Assembly: GCA_015499995.1 (NCBI GenBank)
Contig: JADNRV010000193.1
Span: forward strand, 29,686-93,685
Direction: 5' to 3'
Length of the DNA stretch: 64,000 bases
Source of the DNA: Flammula alnicola
Lineage: Eukaryota; Basidiomycota; Agaricomycetes; Agaricales; Strophariaceae
Shown here in pieces: positions 1 through 12,882 of this stretch (the stretch's first letter is position 1; every line of letters starts with the position of its first letter). A program made the position numbers and the translations under genes. Below the pieces are notes generated by a model. That model saw nothing but the letters and a program-made list of their open reading frames with translations. It searched no databases and was not told the origin of the DNA.

Positions 1-960
1 CGATTTCGTCTCCGTTTCCTCCCCCTCGACCTCGACAGCAGGTTGTGTGATCCTTCTCTTCTCTTCGTTTAGGAGGGTCATGCATATTCAGGTAGCCTTT
101 TCAACCATTCCAATTTGGATGTCTTCAGAATGACAGGTCCAGTGTGTTCAATAAGAATGGTCCGGCTTTGTTAGAACAGGTGTTTCCATCAACCTAACGC
201 GAGTTGTACGAATTCACAGGTAAGCATGAAGCCTGGTCGTTGTTCTGATCTAGTAAGCGAGAGACGAGTGGGGTCGACCTTCAAGCTTCAACTTTCAACA
301 CTAATGCGTGAATGACTTCAACGGATATCCATCGGTCTTCGCTTGCCAGTCGATTGAATACGCCCGCTACCTTCAGGTGGTGGGTCTTACATACGGGGTG
401 CTCGGGTATATTTTTGGTAGACTCGCCCAAGACTCACGACCAGCTCTTGACCATCCGTGATGCAGCTCTGCGTCCGAAAAGAGCGATTCATCATCAACTC
501 ATATCGTAGTCTGCCCTCGGGCCCGGGGAGACTAATTATATATATGTTTTTCTTCAGACGGCTTGGAATTGCCATTCGTCGACCTGACCAGCTAACGTGA
601 GCTGGCTATAGCTAGCTGGGTTTAGACCGTCGTGAGACAGGCTTCTATATATACTTGACTTCGTTGTGTTTCCCATCAAGTTTGAAGAGGAAGGCTGTGT
701 AACATGTGGTTTGCGGTTAATTCGGGGTTGGCATAAACCACATCACCAAAAGCACGTATCACATTCTGCTTATCATGATAACTCAACAGCACACCTCTCA
801 GCCTCACATTTTCTGTGGTGACCATCTCTCAGTAACGTATCCGATATACAGCCCAACGCTAGAGAAATCGCGTCTCGGCCATTGCCAACCTGCGACAGGC
901 GGTATGTGCATAAGTTCGGTAGAGCCGGTGAGATGGGCTAATTATCGGCCTTTCCTTTAG
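1..960. other. intergenic region, no gene recognised
   Basis: Only short unrelated open frames are present. Nothing recognisable is encoded on either strand. The right end is the promoter of the glutamine synthetase-like gene. Confidence 0.5.
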
Positions 961-968
961 TATAAAAG
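961..968 (+). promoter_or_regulatory. TATA box of glutamine synthetase-like gene
   Basis: TATAAAAG lies about 105 bp upstream of the ATG at 1066. That is a plausible distance for a fungal core promoter with a 5' leader of some 70 bases. The call rests on motif and position only. Confidence 0.5.
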
Positions 969-1065
969 GCGATTTCGAAGTCTCCTACTGGTCTCACCAA
1001 ACAATACGACTGGCAGATCTACACGTGTTTTACCCAAGCTCTGCGACTCCTTCCCGAGAAGTGCA

Positions 1066-2735
1066 ATGTCGGCAGCCAATCTAGCATACCAAGGCGTTCA
1101 GTACGATCTTCCTCAAGACGGAGCCTCTCGGCCCTCCATCTCCATCGATGATCTGAAGGCCGAAGGCATCAAGCACGTCCGTATCCAATGGGTGGACCTA
1201 ATCAACAATATCCGATACCGTGTTGTCCCTCTTCCCTACTTCGAGAAACTCCTGAAAACATCGCGTCCTGGAACCTCATTGGCCAAGGTGTCTCTCGGGC
1301 TCGTTTTAATCACTGTTGTTGAGGGCTTTAAGTATGTGCGCTGCCGTTTTTCTTGAATCCACCAGTACTGATTCATACTTTCATTCATAGTCCAGTAGGA
1401 GAATACTTATACGCAATTGACTTGTCCTCGTTAAGGATATGTCCATATGCACCTGGACACGCGAGTGTGATGGGGTGGTTCGAGGAGAAGAACCCCGTTG
1501 CAGGTATAGATGGCCATCGGGCTGTTGAGGTCGACCTCTGCCCACGGACGATCCTCCGGCGCGTCGTCGAGTGAGTCAAGTCTATTATCTGGGCAATATC
1601 AAGGTGTAATCCTAATATTTTCCCCGTCAAGAAATGCGAAAGAGATAGCCGGCATCGAGTTTCTAGTAGGATTCGAAACTGAATTTATTCTCCTCGAAAG
1701 CACACTACCCGTCAAAGCCGTCAACCAGCACGGGTGGTGCAACGCCCCCGCACTCCCATCGGGGACAAAGGAGGCGCAGGTGATGGAAGAGATATCGGAA
1801 GCCCTGACTCTTTCGGGTGTGGAGTTGCAAATGTACCACGCGGAAGCGGCACCAGGACAATACGAGGTTGTGACTGGACCTTTACCGCCGCTACAGGCAG
1901 CCGATGCCCTGATCCACACACGCGAGACCATCTTCAACATTGCGAGCAAACATGGGCTGCGCGCCACGTTGGCGCCCAGGGTCTTCCTGGATAGCTGTAG
2001 GTCCTCCCTGCGGTATCGATGACAATGTCTAACGAAAGACAATAGCCGGCAGTGCAGCACACTCCCACATCTCTGTCCACGCTCCGAACGAGCAACCACG
2101 GCCCTCAGCACACGAGAACCTTTCCGAGCTCGAAGCAACCTTCCTCGCTGGGCTGCTCGAACACCTGGCGTCGCTTGCCCTGCTAGTCTTGCCCACCACA
2201 GCCTCGTATAAACGCATGCAGGACGGTGTCTGGTCTGGGGGCACATATGTCTGCTGGGGCACCGACAACCGCGAGGCGCCCATACGACTGTGCAACGCGA
2301 CCTCGCCCTCCTCGCGCAACTTTGAGCTGAAGACCCTCGATGGCACCGCCAATCCGTACTTGGCATTGGCTGCGGTGCTTGGTGCCGGGCTGAGCGGGGT
2401 CCTGCTGTCGAAGGAGCTGACGATCAAGGACTGCAGTGGCGGCAAGAGCGCTGCGTTGCTTGGCGAGAGTGGCAGAGCCGAGTTGGGCATCAGACAGCGG
2501 ATGCCGTTGAGCTGGGAAGAGGCAAGGGCGAAGTTTGAGAAGAGCGTGATCGTGGATAGTGTGTTTGGGATGGACTTCAAGACGAAGTATTTGAGTGTGA
2601 ACAAGGTGCGTTGCATGTCTGTTTTTCTTGTGTTGGCTTGAGCTTAAATGCATTCATTGTTAGGGCTTGAAGGAACAAATGACTTTCGGTCTAATGGATG
2701 ACGAGGCATTGAAGCTCCTTGTCGAGACATTCTGA
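1066..2735 (+). CDS. type I glutamine synthetase-like enzyme (FluG C-terminal type)
   Basis: Five exons (1066-1331, 1391-1570, 1632-1996, 2046-2605, 2664-2735) give about 480 residues in one open frame. The N-terminal part matches the beta-grasp domain. The catalytic domain shows GFETEFILL (metal-binding Glu), AEAAPGQYEV, HSHIS (ammonium/ATP-site His pair), and the SYKRM...DNREAPIR and RNFELKTLD...NPYLAL blocks usual in GS type I. Members ligate ammonia or an amine to the gamma-carboxyl of glutamate using ATP. The fungal stand-alone members are not the main glutamine synthetase (a type II enzyme), so the substrate may be another amine. A TATA box precedes the gene. No frameshift or missing key residue was seen. 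The family call is firm; the substrate is not known. Confidence 0.9.
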
Positions 2736-4295
2736 AGAGTACATCCTGTCTTATACCTCAGGTTCTTATACCTCAGGCTTGACTCCTTTTTTCTGGACCT
2801 CGTCTCTATAGAATTGATTTACAAGGCATGCTCGTGATCGTAGCGTTGTACAATGTAAATGTCATGTTGACATTCGGGTTCGGGCTGCATCGTCGAATTG
2901 CATCGATATCTCAACTGGATCATGTCAAGACTTTCTTGTTCCTCGGACTGGTACCAGAAGGGAGTGCTGTCCTCAGGATGAAGAACCTAAAACAATTCAT
3001 GGTAGTCCCTAAGCTCCGAACACGATAAGCGAAGACTTGCGGCCATGCAGAACCTACATGGGATGAAATACCAGATATCTGAAGAACCATGAAGTCGAAC
3101 GACGAAAAAAAGCCTTTTGTATTTGGGAAAATCACACCAATACATAACCACCAATGAACCTACGACTATGTAGCAAAAATTTCTAGCGGTGGGTACTACC
3201 GAGGAGTCTAAGCCAAGCCCAATAATGAATGGATCATAATCGAGCAAACGTTGTCATATAATTAGATGCTGCGTGCTAACCAGCCTCCTGATCGTGAAAA
3301 TCCGATCCCAAGAGAGGAAAGGAGATCCGAAGATACGCTTCGTGATTGTGATTGAGGTTGAGGTTGAGGGTCAATGAACGATGCTGGAGGTCGGGGTTAA
3401 GTATGTATGTATAACGAGGCCTGATCTTGACGGCTAGTAGGGTGCCCGAGTCCCAAGGACTTCATGGCGGGTGTATGCGTAGTAGATGCAGCTTATAACG
3501 ACTTGAGGGGGTTGGTCGGCAGTTCACAGAAGACACTTATACGTGGCAGTTATAACCGCGAGGGCGACGCTAAACTCGACACTCGAGTTGAAAGAGGGCT
3601 TTATGCTGTGCGATTTCCTATCTTCATTCGCCCAAAGGCGGGGGTCAATGGCGGCCACCGACGGCGACGGACACTGCCAGTGATACCATACTCGAGTATT
3701 CACGTCCAAAAGCGCACAAAATTCAACCAGTCGATCTGCGGTGATCGTGATTCGATAGCCCTGGCCTCATCGATCATCTGTCGAACCTAACCGTGCAAAG
3801 ACTTGGACGGATGATCGACAGACAGCTCATCAATTTCGCATCGGCCATGAACCGGATTGTGCATATGAATCGGAGAATAACGGACGGCCGAGAAATTGCC
3901 ACGACGGAAGATTGGTTGGTTGGGATGATGATGCGTGCATTATAATGGTACATGAATGCGTAAGGTTCTGATGCTACGAGAAGAAGAGAGCGACGAAAGT
4001 AAGGGTAAGGGGTATGCGGGGCACGACGAAGCCAAGAGGGAGGGAGGTGCAGAGAGAAAAGGGAGGGCGGCCTCGCTAGAGGGGAGAAGAAGAGCGAGTG
4101 CGAGGTGTGGCGGAGGTCAAATTCCGGAACTGAAGTCGGAAACAAGGAAAACCACAGCAAGAATAGCGCGATTGAAGACCAGGAGGGACGCATGTCGGCG
4201 GTGGATAGGAAAATGGGGGCTTGACACTGTCGTGGCTGCTGCAGAGAAGCCATTTCCAGCCGGCCCATCACGCTTCTTTCAATACTGACAAGCGG
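2736..4295. other. intergenic region between convergent genes
   Basis: This 1.5 kb between the ends of the glutamine synthetase-like and UBL3-like genes has only short low-complexity frames (purine-rich around 3960-4180). No conserved protein was recognised. It presumably holds both 3' UTRs and terminators. Confidence 0.45.
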
Positions 4296-5584
4296 TCAGC
4301 AAATGATGCACCTGCAGCACCCCGCTTCGTCAATTTGTTCGTTTGGCTCGTTGCTGGCAGCAGCATCTTAACAAAACAAAACAAAAAATGATGACGTCAG
4401 AACGCAACACCCATCGCCATTGAAACCAAGGACTAACCCTCTGGAACGCGTTTCTTTTTCTTCTTAATGGCATCGCCTTCACCTGGGAGAGCGTAGGGAC
4501 GAATAGATAAATGCATGACGGTTGTTGTGGGCCCGGTTGATGAAGATGATGACGGTGTCAGTTGGTGTGGCGTGTGGGTGGGCAGTTTGAGGTCTATTTA
4601 CGGATGTGGCAATTAGTGAACTGAAAAGAGCCTTTCGACAGAAGTACAATGGGAATGTGCGCAAGGAATAGGCATGGTTGGGACCAAATTAAAAGGACAT
4701 TGAGAATAGTCGAGAAACATGCCGCCAAACTGGCGGAAACTTGAGTGAAATTTCAAGGTCACAGGACAAAATAATGTCTCGAAAGTTGGGATAAAATGAG
4801 CTCCTCGAAGGCGGAGACCGGGGAAAGATACGGAGAAGGCTGCAAAGCAAAACCGAAGTAGAAAGCCAACAGGGCAAAGAACTCACGATTTAGAGTCTCG
4901 TCATCCTGGAGCATTCTGCCCAGATACAGAACTCGAAGATAAGACGGTGCAGGGGGACGGTCATCTTGCCAGTCTGTGCCATGCACGAGTGAAACATGAG
5001 GGAAGCACAAGAGTCAGACAGACAGAAAGGTTGATAGACAGATGCAGGAGGAAAAAATAAACGTCTGTCAGCTAACATGCGTTGATGAGAGAGTAAGAAG
5101 ACAGACCTGCTGGCCACGAATTCCATACCAATTCTTTGACCCTGCCGACCGTTGTATCAGGCTCGAAGGACATCGTTCGCCGTTTCCCAGAAATAAGAAG
5201 GAAATTGAGATATATCTGAGGCATTTGCGGTACTGTCCCTTCCATAGCCGGTTCTGCTGGAGTTGGTGTTTCTGTTTGGATCTTGAGCTGTTGTTGTTCC
5301 TGAGAGAGAGTTGAAATCAGGGTCTGGTCGACCGCCACAATGTTGGCAGTATGCAGAAGTGTGGGAAGTGTCATCGAAGGGGTTATGGGGTCGTGTGACG
5401 CTGAACGGTGCAATCGCTGCTCATCGTCCAGGTCTACGCGCGTGAAGGATGACCGCGAAGAGGGGGGAACGATATCTTGCTGTCCAGGTGTCACCGCAAA
5501 CGGGGCCGCAAGTAGCTGCATGTGAGATGGTGATGTGTCCTCCCTGTTGTCCATAGCGATGACCTGTGCGTCGTTTGAAGACAT
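4296..5584 (-). CDS. UBL3/MUB-type membrane-anchored ubiquitin-fold protein
   Basis: Four exons (5584-5107, 4973-4887, 4593-4438, 4366-4296) total 792 nt, or 263 residues. The first ~115 residues are polar and probably disordered. A ubiquitin fold follows: YLNFLLISGKRRTMSF, VWNSWPADW across intron 1, LRVLYLGRMLQDDETL, then LKLP and TTTVMHL. This is the pattern of animal UBL3 and plant MUB proteins (Rad60-SLD_2 family). The last exon ends in CCRCIIC, a cysteine-rich CaaX-like tail that would be prenylated and/or palmitoylated. The protein should therefore sit on the plasma membrane or endomembranes. A lysine run (KKKKK) precedes the tail. Stopping in exon 3 by intron retention would remove the anchor. 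The start is the first ATG of the open frame. Confidence 0.85.
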
Positions 5585-7607
5585 TTACGCTGCTTGTCGT
5601 CGTGCGTTGCAACGAGCGACAGAGGGGAAGCAGGAAAGAAGAAGAAGGTGTGTTGGTAGAGATGAGAGAAGACGGAAAGAAAGGCAAATCAAGAAACAGG
5701 GGACTGGTTTATATATAGCACATAAGACAAAATATTCCGCTTCAAGTCTAGAATTGAAATAAAAATTCCACTTACCACTGCCCACTAATGAAAACCTCTT
5801 TTCTTTTCAACAAAGCCCAATCAGACCCAACTATAACCGCCACCACCTCGGCCATGACGAACTGAAAATCTCCCTGGAGGCCCCCGTTCTTCTCCGTTCA
5901 TCGAGTCCAACTTCTTCCTAATGCCTGGGTAAAAATGGTTCCTCAAATTTTGCAAAAAAAATTATCAAGGCTATTCGGTCATCGTATCGTCTAGCCAACT
6001 TCCCTCTCGGCCTCGGGTCTGGAGTCCACAGAAGGACGCATTTTCTCATTCGTCAATGTCCACGTGGGATTCCTAGACAGGATTGCTGTGGGTTCAGAAG
6101 GGCGTTTGCCGTATGTATCCCAACACTTGTTCATTTTCTCACTTCCACCAATAGGTTGGCCAGAGCAGTGCCAGAGCACCTGTTTATAGGTCATGCGACC
6201 TTCAAAACCACGCATTTCCATGTCATGTCGACCTAATTGAGCACTAGTAAACAAACCCATCATCTGCTTAATGACGACGACAACAAAATTGCCCCAGATT
6301 ACATTCTCTAGCTATGTCTGCGATGGAGTACTCTTTCTCTTTGCCTTCTGACATCTCCATGGCGTTCCATTCGCTCATACTATTGTCATGCGACGTCAAC
6401 GATCGTTAATCGGTCCACAAGTACGTGTCCATGAAGAATGCTTTTTGACCGGCAAGACTGACAGATGTTTTCAGGCATTTCGTGGTACTCTTTCAAGCCG
6501 CATAACAGCCTACGAGCGATAGTGGTTATCAGATGCTGAATGTCAAGCCCGGTCTGGTTAGAACATTCAATCCAACTCCGGTTTTCTCAGTTATTCTCGG
6601 ACCTTCTGGACTTCCTCTTTATCTCTGACATGTCCCTTACGTTCGGACCGGCGGACCTATACTGTACGCTTCGTTCGACAATATTCGCCTACTGCATCCT
6701 CCTGGATCCGCCGGTGGAACCTTCGACGGTAATAGCTTGGACTGCGCGCCTAATGGTCACACTGGATCCAACGCTCCTTGTATTTGTCATTTATGACGCG
6801 GGAAACGTGTTTCCAACGAGTCCTTTATATAACAGATGTCAGCAATGACGCCTTCAATTAATACGACGACGACGTTCCTCGCATTCCGAACCTACTGGCA
6901 CCGCTTGCTGCGCTCTGTATACTTGTATACTAATACGTGGGCCACGTCTCCGTCTACCTTTTCCCGGAGCCTGCGATTAAGAGTAACAGTGGGAAAGACG
7001 GCTTCATTGACGCCTCCTTACCGAAGCCGTGAACACCTATAATCCGCGACGACCCAATACTCAGGACTCCGATACATGTGAACTAGGCTGTGTATTCTAA
7101 GTTCTCCCGTACTAGGTCGAGTGAGACCGAGCCACCCAAAATAACTCGGAGCGTTGTGGCCGTCAACTTAAGGTCAGTTGCTGAATCCTGCTGAAGCGAC
7201 TACTCGGACTTGTTCCAACAGAAGTTAAAAGAAAATCGACGGTGATCAATGGCCACTTCTATACTGGACTGCTGTGTCTCGCGCTATGGCCCGATGCTTG
7301 CAAGTGGCGTGGTCATGAGGCGATATGCTATCAATAGGACTTCGAAGACTATTCTTGACCACCGCATCAGCCTCATGCGACACCCACGCGAGTGTAGCTG
7401 ACCGCAGCTGTGGACATGCTACTAGTCTCCTGTGTTGGTACCTATACACTAACTATGGACCTTTCCGACCCCTTTCCGTGGTAGAGACGATACTTTGTTC
7501 GGAATGGTTACCTTACTCATTGAAGTTGTCTGTCGCAGATGCTCAACCGCTCTTTTGCCTGCTGCGACTGTACACTCCTCGGAACGAAGATATGCTATTC
7601 TACATCA
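5585..7607. other. gene-poor region
   Basis: The first few hundred bases are the UBL3-like promoter. The rest (about 5.9-7.6 kb) has only short frames. The plus frame at 6540-6848 has somewhat protein-like composition but no family was recognised. It may hold a decayed gene or transposon remnant. Confidence 0.4.
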
Positions 7608-8068
7608 TCATTGCGTGATCCAGCAGCCGACTACAAGCTCCTCGTTCGAACTAAGCGCATAGTTTCTTCGTATTACTGCACTACTCAGCTTCTCACCGAC
7701 GCTCCGGAAAGATGTCGCCAATGTAACGGTACGACTCACATTTATAACCCACCCCACGGATCCGAATTCAAACTTACCACTATCCTGTAACTCCCGCACC
7801 GTCGCCTCTGAGAATCCCGCAGCATACCATGTACGAATATACTTATAGTCTGACGGGTATGGACCGGGTTGACACGGTGTCTTTTCAAATGCCGCAGCCA
7901 GAAGCCGTGCAACCTCCATGGAATTTTTAGACCGCCGGTTGAGGGTGCTTGGCTAGATGGACACATGCCGAGGGAGCGATTATAGCCCATCTTGTCTAAA
8001 TTTGCAATGTAGAGAAATGGGCTTACGGTACATATAAACCACTTCATTGTGTACGGGTTGTTCATCAT
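7608..8068 (-). CDS. unrecognised small two-exon frame (uncertain gene)
   Basis: A possible exon from the ATG at 8068 (start MMNNPYTMKWF) joins, by a GT-AG intron of ordinary length, to a second frame containing MEVARLLAAAFEKTP and YIRTWYAAGF. The second frame runs to another possible donor near 7790. The fragment around MEVARLLAAAF loosely resembles the start of GNAT acetyltransferases, but no acetyl-CoA motif was found, so no function is assigned. It may be a decayed gene. Confidence 0.2.
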
Positions 8069-8421
8069 GTTAGTCTATGCTCAAAAATATGATCAGTGAC
8101 AAACGTTGTAGTTTTCTTCTTCTTAACAGCTGGGACGTGTATGTCCGTCTGTGAAACCACAGGCTTTATGGATATTGCGCTCCACATCTGCCTTCTCACC
8201 AAACAATTCTAGTCGGGACCAGGAAGCTAAAATTAGATTCCACCAAGTACTGTACGGATGATCTAATCTACTTAAACTTGATCGTGGACCTTGGTAAAAA
8301 TACAGTCGAATAACTTTATCTACAACCCAGTGTATGGACATCGTCGATAAAGCTTAGGCAAAGCTTAGGTCGACGGTAGCTTGCCATAAATTCGTTTCGA
8401 CATTTCATAGCAGGGAATTTC

Positions 8422-10679
8422 TCAATCTATCCCGGCGACGCGATGTTTCACAAGCGATACCACCTCCTGATATCTGGGTGTGAAACAAGCTTCGAATGGT
8501 TCTGGGTAGCTGTATACTTGTATGAGTCCTCATAACGAATTACTGCAATGGAACTCCCCATGAGAACCACTCACCTGACCAGACCATCAGTGTAGGTAAC
8601 ATTTAGTGGCTTTTCTATTCCTTGTTCGTCTTTGGGTTTGGAAATATTAACAGTGGCCATCAGCCATGAGATAAGGAGGAACATGTTATTGTCTGCCAAT
8701 GTCGTCCAGGGCATTCGCTACAGTGAAGAGTTTGAGATCGTAAACAATGCAAATGCGCGTACTGGATATTCAATAGAGAAGACTTACCGACGTCCAAAGC
8801 CAAAGGCGTACGAATGCGGGTCGAGAGCATCTTTAGCATGTTCGCCTGTCATGAATCGCTCTGGAGAAAAGTCCCCCGACGGGATGCCGCTTGTTTCATC
8901 AGTAGATATGGCCCTTATAAGTCAACAACTTTGAGTAGTCTGATGCCACACAAATCTAACACGGATGACACGGTGAAAAATAGCATACCAGATATTCGGC
9001 AAGACTATGGTTCCAGCGGGATAAAATACCCTGCCAAAAAAAGCACGTCAACATGAACATTCAACGCACCACCATGAAATAAGATAAAGTTCATACCCCT
9101 GTAATAATCGTCCGCACTAGTCCTTCGTGCGACACCCAACGGCGCAGCTGGCCTCCAACGCATCGTTTCCTTAACCGCCGCGCACGTATACGGCAGCTCG
9201 GGGCGGTCCTGAATGGACGGCATGCGGCGTCGTCCAACGATACTATCGATTTCAGCCTGTATTTTTCTCTGCACATCGGGGTAGAGAGCCATGGCATATA
9301 TAAATGTCAAATCGATGCATATGTCTGATAGAGGGATGAACGAGGATTTGATAAAAAAGAACTCGGAACTCACAGTTTCTCCGCCAGCTGATGTAGGAGG
9401 GGAAAGCGAATGAAAGGGATTTGAATCAATATTTATTGAGAACACAGCGAGATGAGCATAAGCGACCTACGTGCGTACATGGCACCAGCAGCCCAGCGGA
9501 TCAGGTGTTCAGCATCCTCGTCTATCCCACCTGCCTCCGATTCGTAAGCCTGCAAACATTCGGCAGTAAACGATGGTCTAGCGACTCCCTCTGCCATCTC
9601 TCGCTTGACGTGTTGATACGGTTGACTGATCACGGAGTAGAGCAACTTCCTTCCGTGTTCTGCTGTTTTATGGATTGTGTTAAATGGGAGCCAAGAGGGT
9701 AAATGTTTCACTGTTGAAAAAGAAGCCATCAGACTCAGAAAAACGTCGAGTAGGAAGTACGATACGGACACATGGGGACGAGATCTACGAGGTACGCGCC
9801 AGGAACTGAGGCCTTCGAAACAATCTCCATCAGCTCTTCCGCTTCAGTGATATACTGCATGAAATCATCAATGAAGTGTACCTCAATGCGCAGATATTGA
9901 TAAAATAAAAACGTACAATGTCGTCAGGCGTCGTAACGGGAATCCCGTAGATGACAGACATTATGATTCGTCCAGCCGTCCTGGACCAAGGATGAACCAT
10001 CGATGCAGACGAAGATTACGATTAATTACTCACATGCGCAATTGTGCCGCAAACTCGTTGGGCTGTTCCAAAAGACTGTCGATAAACATAGCGGCGGCAT
10101 CTTCTTGGGCTGTGTAATATTTCTTCACACTTTCTTGTCCCAATGCAGAATGGCATAACTTCCTGTGCTGCCTGAGCGTCGGGCCGTACTGAAGCAAGGG
10201 GATGCTCTGTGAAGACACAGGCTATATGTAGTAGTTACTTGACGGTGACACAGACAAGGTCAACTCACATTATCGACCCCGATTAGCTCGCCGAGCATAA
10301 CAAACGTGGGCCGGTCGGAATACACGCCAGCCCTCTTCACGAGCAGGTCATTGACTGCTTCCATAGTATTGAGGATCAAAATTCCATTCCCTAGCACATC
10401 CACGTAGACCACGTCTCCTGCAGACAAATGTGCAGCACTTTCACTTGATAGATAAAGATGACCAACGCACCATAGTGTTTCTTCCACTCGAGAAACGTGT
10501 TCCATGGATGAAAACGCGGCATGTCGAGGAGATTGCCTAGCAAAGGCCTGCGTCTAGGTCCAGGTGGAAGAGGGTGCCCTTTGACCTAGACTGGAACACT
10601 GTGTGTCTCCACCACACAAAGACAACACCGAGCGCAAGCAGAAGCAAGATGGAGTCGATCAGTGAATCGTTGGTGTCAT
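8422..10679 (-). pseudogene. cytochrome P450, damaged by single-base frameshifts
   Basis: Most of a microsomal P450 can be followed through about ten exons. It has a hydrophobic anchor (LIDSILLLLALGVVFVWW), the proline hinge HPLPPGPRRRPLLGN, the C-helix region YGPTLRQHRK, the I-helix (GGET), the K-helix EXXR motif in KETMRWRP, the haem loop AFGFGRR with ECPGRH, and a normal end near YPEPFEACFTPR. Two frame breaks are clear. One lies between the anchor and the hinge (near 10578). The other lies right after the haem-loop ECPGRH (near 8699), where LADNNMF continues one base out of frame. A third is likely at the start, because the ATG at 10679 soon meets a stop. Either the gene is decaying or the assembly has dropped bases. 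Substrate unknown. It is related to, but distinct from, the P450 at 23-25 kb. Confidence 0.75.
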
Positions 10680-11562
10680 TTGGCTGGGATACTTGATCAG
10701 TACGCGCTTGGGAGTTGAAGGACGTTGATTCAGCGGTTTCTGGGATTGAAACCTCGAGTACCGATGCTATTCGCATGAAGTATAGCACTCGGAGGTAAGC
10801 TGGCCTGGCTAAGGTTGCTTTCCTTGCCGTCAGGGCAATTCGGGTCCCATGGATTGCGAGAGTGTCAAACGAGAATAGGGTGTGAAAACTTAATATGTTC
10901 AACCTCCAGAAGCGAAGCCTTCGCGAGGGTTGAACGTTGAACACTGACATGGAAAGAGCCAAACGAGTTTCGCATAGCAAATTCTGGTAAGAATCAGAAT
11001 TTGAATGGGAGGATTTATTCAGCAGTCGCATTATTTCAAGTCGCATCGTCGTTGAGGAGAAGAAAAGAAGGGCGGAAGCCGCGGCCCGCCACGCCTTCGA
11101 TAAAGACCGTCATTCGTCCGAGTCCAGAGGCCACGGGAATACAACAACCGTTGTACTTCAGCAAGGCAGTATCTAATTTACAGTCACTTAGTACAGACAA
11201 CATAGTGGTCTAAAAAAGCACGCAGTACTTAATATCATCATAAAGTAGATGATCGAGATAATGCATCAGCTAGGACGCAGGAATAGTAGTATCCTATTAA
11301 TTTTAAAGGCCATGGATGATGGTGGTACCGGTACCGGTATATGGGGTATGAAAAAGGATGGAAAGACTTGTGGTTGTGGCAGATTGGGTATATGGATCCG
11401 ATAGCAGAACCTGCCCCTCCGGCGGGAAAAGATTCTCAATAGATAACTAGAATAAAAAAAGTTGGAAGACATTCTAGGGTATGCATGCGTGAATGAAGAC
11501 GTGCGAGCAAGTAGCTGTCTGAGCAAGAAGCGAGAAAAATTTTGGTGTTGGAAGAGCGAGGT
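10680..11562. other. intergenic region
   Basis: No protein family was recognised between the damaged P450 and the glycosidase. Both neighbours lie on the minus strand, so this holds the P450 promoter and the glycosidase 3' end. Confidence 0.4.
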
Positions 11563-12882
11563 TTAACTGCTTCCATGGATAAGATGCGAATAACGATGGA
11601 GGCCACCATGCATGCGTTTCCTGAGTGCGCCCGATCCCGTAGAACACTGGCCAGCCTTGACACAGTCCCTCCAGCCGGCGTACATGAGGACGATGAACGC
11701 CTGGCCTTCGGGACTGCCGCTGGTGAACGGCGTAGTATCCTGCCACGCCATGGGGTTGACCGCGGGCGTGGCGATTCCCGTACTGGTAATATGTGGGTTG
11801 CCGTCAGTGCCGTTGCCCGTGATGGTCATCCGGATGCTATCCGCCCATGCGACATAATTTTGGCTGAACACTTGCGGTTGAAGCACGGCCATGCGATACA
11901 CCGCCGACGCGAGGAGACTGCTGCCCGAAATTTCGCCGAAACCGTGGCCGTTGCTGTCCAGGTTGTCGAGGTAGTTGCGGAGCAATCCCCCGTCCTTCTG
12001 GGCGGTCATGGCGCCATCCACAATTTCCTTGATGTATTGCGTGAGATTGTCGATGGCTTGCTGACGCCAGGCCAAGTTGTTGATGAAGGGGGCTTTCGTG
12101 ACGGTGGCAGGACGCGCGTCATTCCTGCAGCAGCCCAGGCGTTGCCGGTCGACCAGAGTCCTGTATCCTGGTAGCCGGTGCCCATGACGTGCATCCAGAC
12201 GCCTTTGAGGTCAGTCGTGTTGGATTGGAGGATTTGGCGATACAATTCGCACTGGCGAACGGTGTCTTGCAGCAGTTGAAGATCTTCCGTGTCGGCAGCG
12301 TAGTACGCCAGGAATGGAGGAACCATATACATGAAATCCGCCCTAGGATAATGAATAATTAGAACACTGTCGGCAACTCTTCTTTGTTCGAACATACCAA
12401 AGCTGGGGTACGTCTGCGCGATGGGAAATGGCGCCATTCCAGAAGCGAGGTACGTCCTGGAGGAGTCCGTTTACGGTCTGCTGTGCTGCATCCGCGAAGG
12501 TCGCGTTCGTCTTCCCGAGCATCACAGCGCTTACGCCTAAACTGGCAGGATCTCCAGCAGAACCATCCCCCTTCGCGAGAGCACTGTAACCGGTGCCAAA
12601 ATCCACGGTGTTCGCAGCATAATTGAGGGCGCGTACTTGACTCTTCGGGACGGAAGGAACAGGGAAAGGTGTCGCGCCGAATACTGATAGCTCGGGGTTG
12701 TAGAGTTCCAGTTGTGCCTCAGCGCTCGTACCAAACTCCCAGGAGTGGGTGGGGATGGTTTCAGCAACCTTGGCGACCGTCCTGATATCGAAATTTGGAG
12801 AGATTGGAAAGGCATTGAAGTCGGCGATCGTGGCAGAGATCAGGCTGATCGCAGGGAGAATCGTGCTATCGATGTTGACCAT
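11563..12882 (-). CDS. six-hairpin glycosidase (GH105/GH88-like), one frame break
   Basis: Exon 1 (from the ATG at 12882) joins exon 2 by an intron at about 12391-12336. The protein has the alpha/alpha-barrel look of unsaturated rhamnogalacturonyl/glucuronyl hydrolases: DFMYMVPPFLAYYA, TGYQDTGLWSTGNAWAAAGM, and a tail with CVKAGQC. Such enzymes remove an unsaturated uronic acid from pectin or glycan oligomers. The N-terminus is only weakly hydrophobic, so secretion is uncertain. After GMTRVL the conserved sequence resumes as ATVTKAPFINNLAW one base out of frame (near 12108). No GT-AG pair can explain this, so a base is missing in the gene or in the assembly. The family is likely; the exact substrate is not known. 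Confidence 0.7.

Noticed and set aside
1599..2366. 255-codon minus-strand frame over the glutamine synthetase-like gene
   Set aside because: The plus strand encodes unmistakable glutamine synthetase motifs through correct splice sites. The minus frame is Arg/Ser/Cys-rich with no domain.
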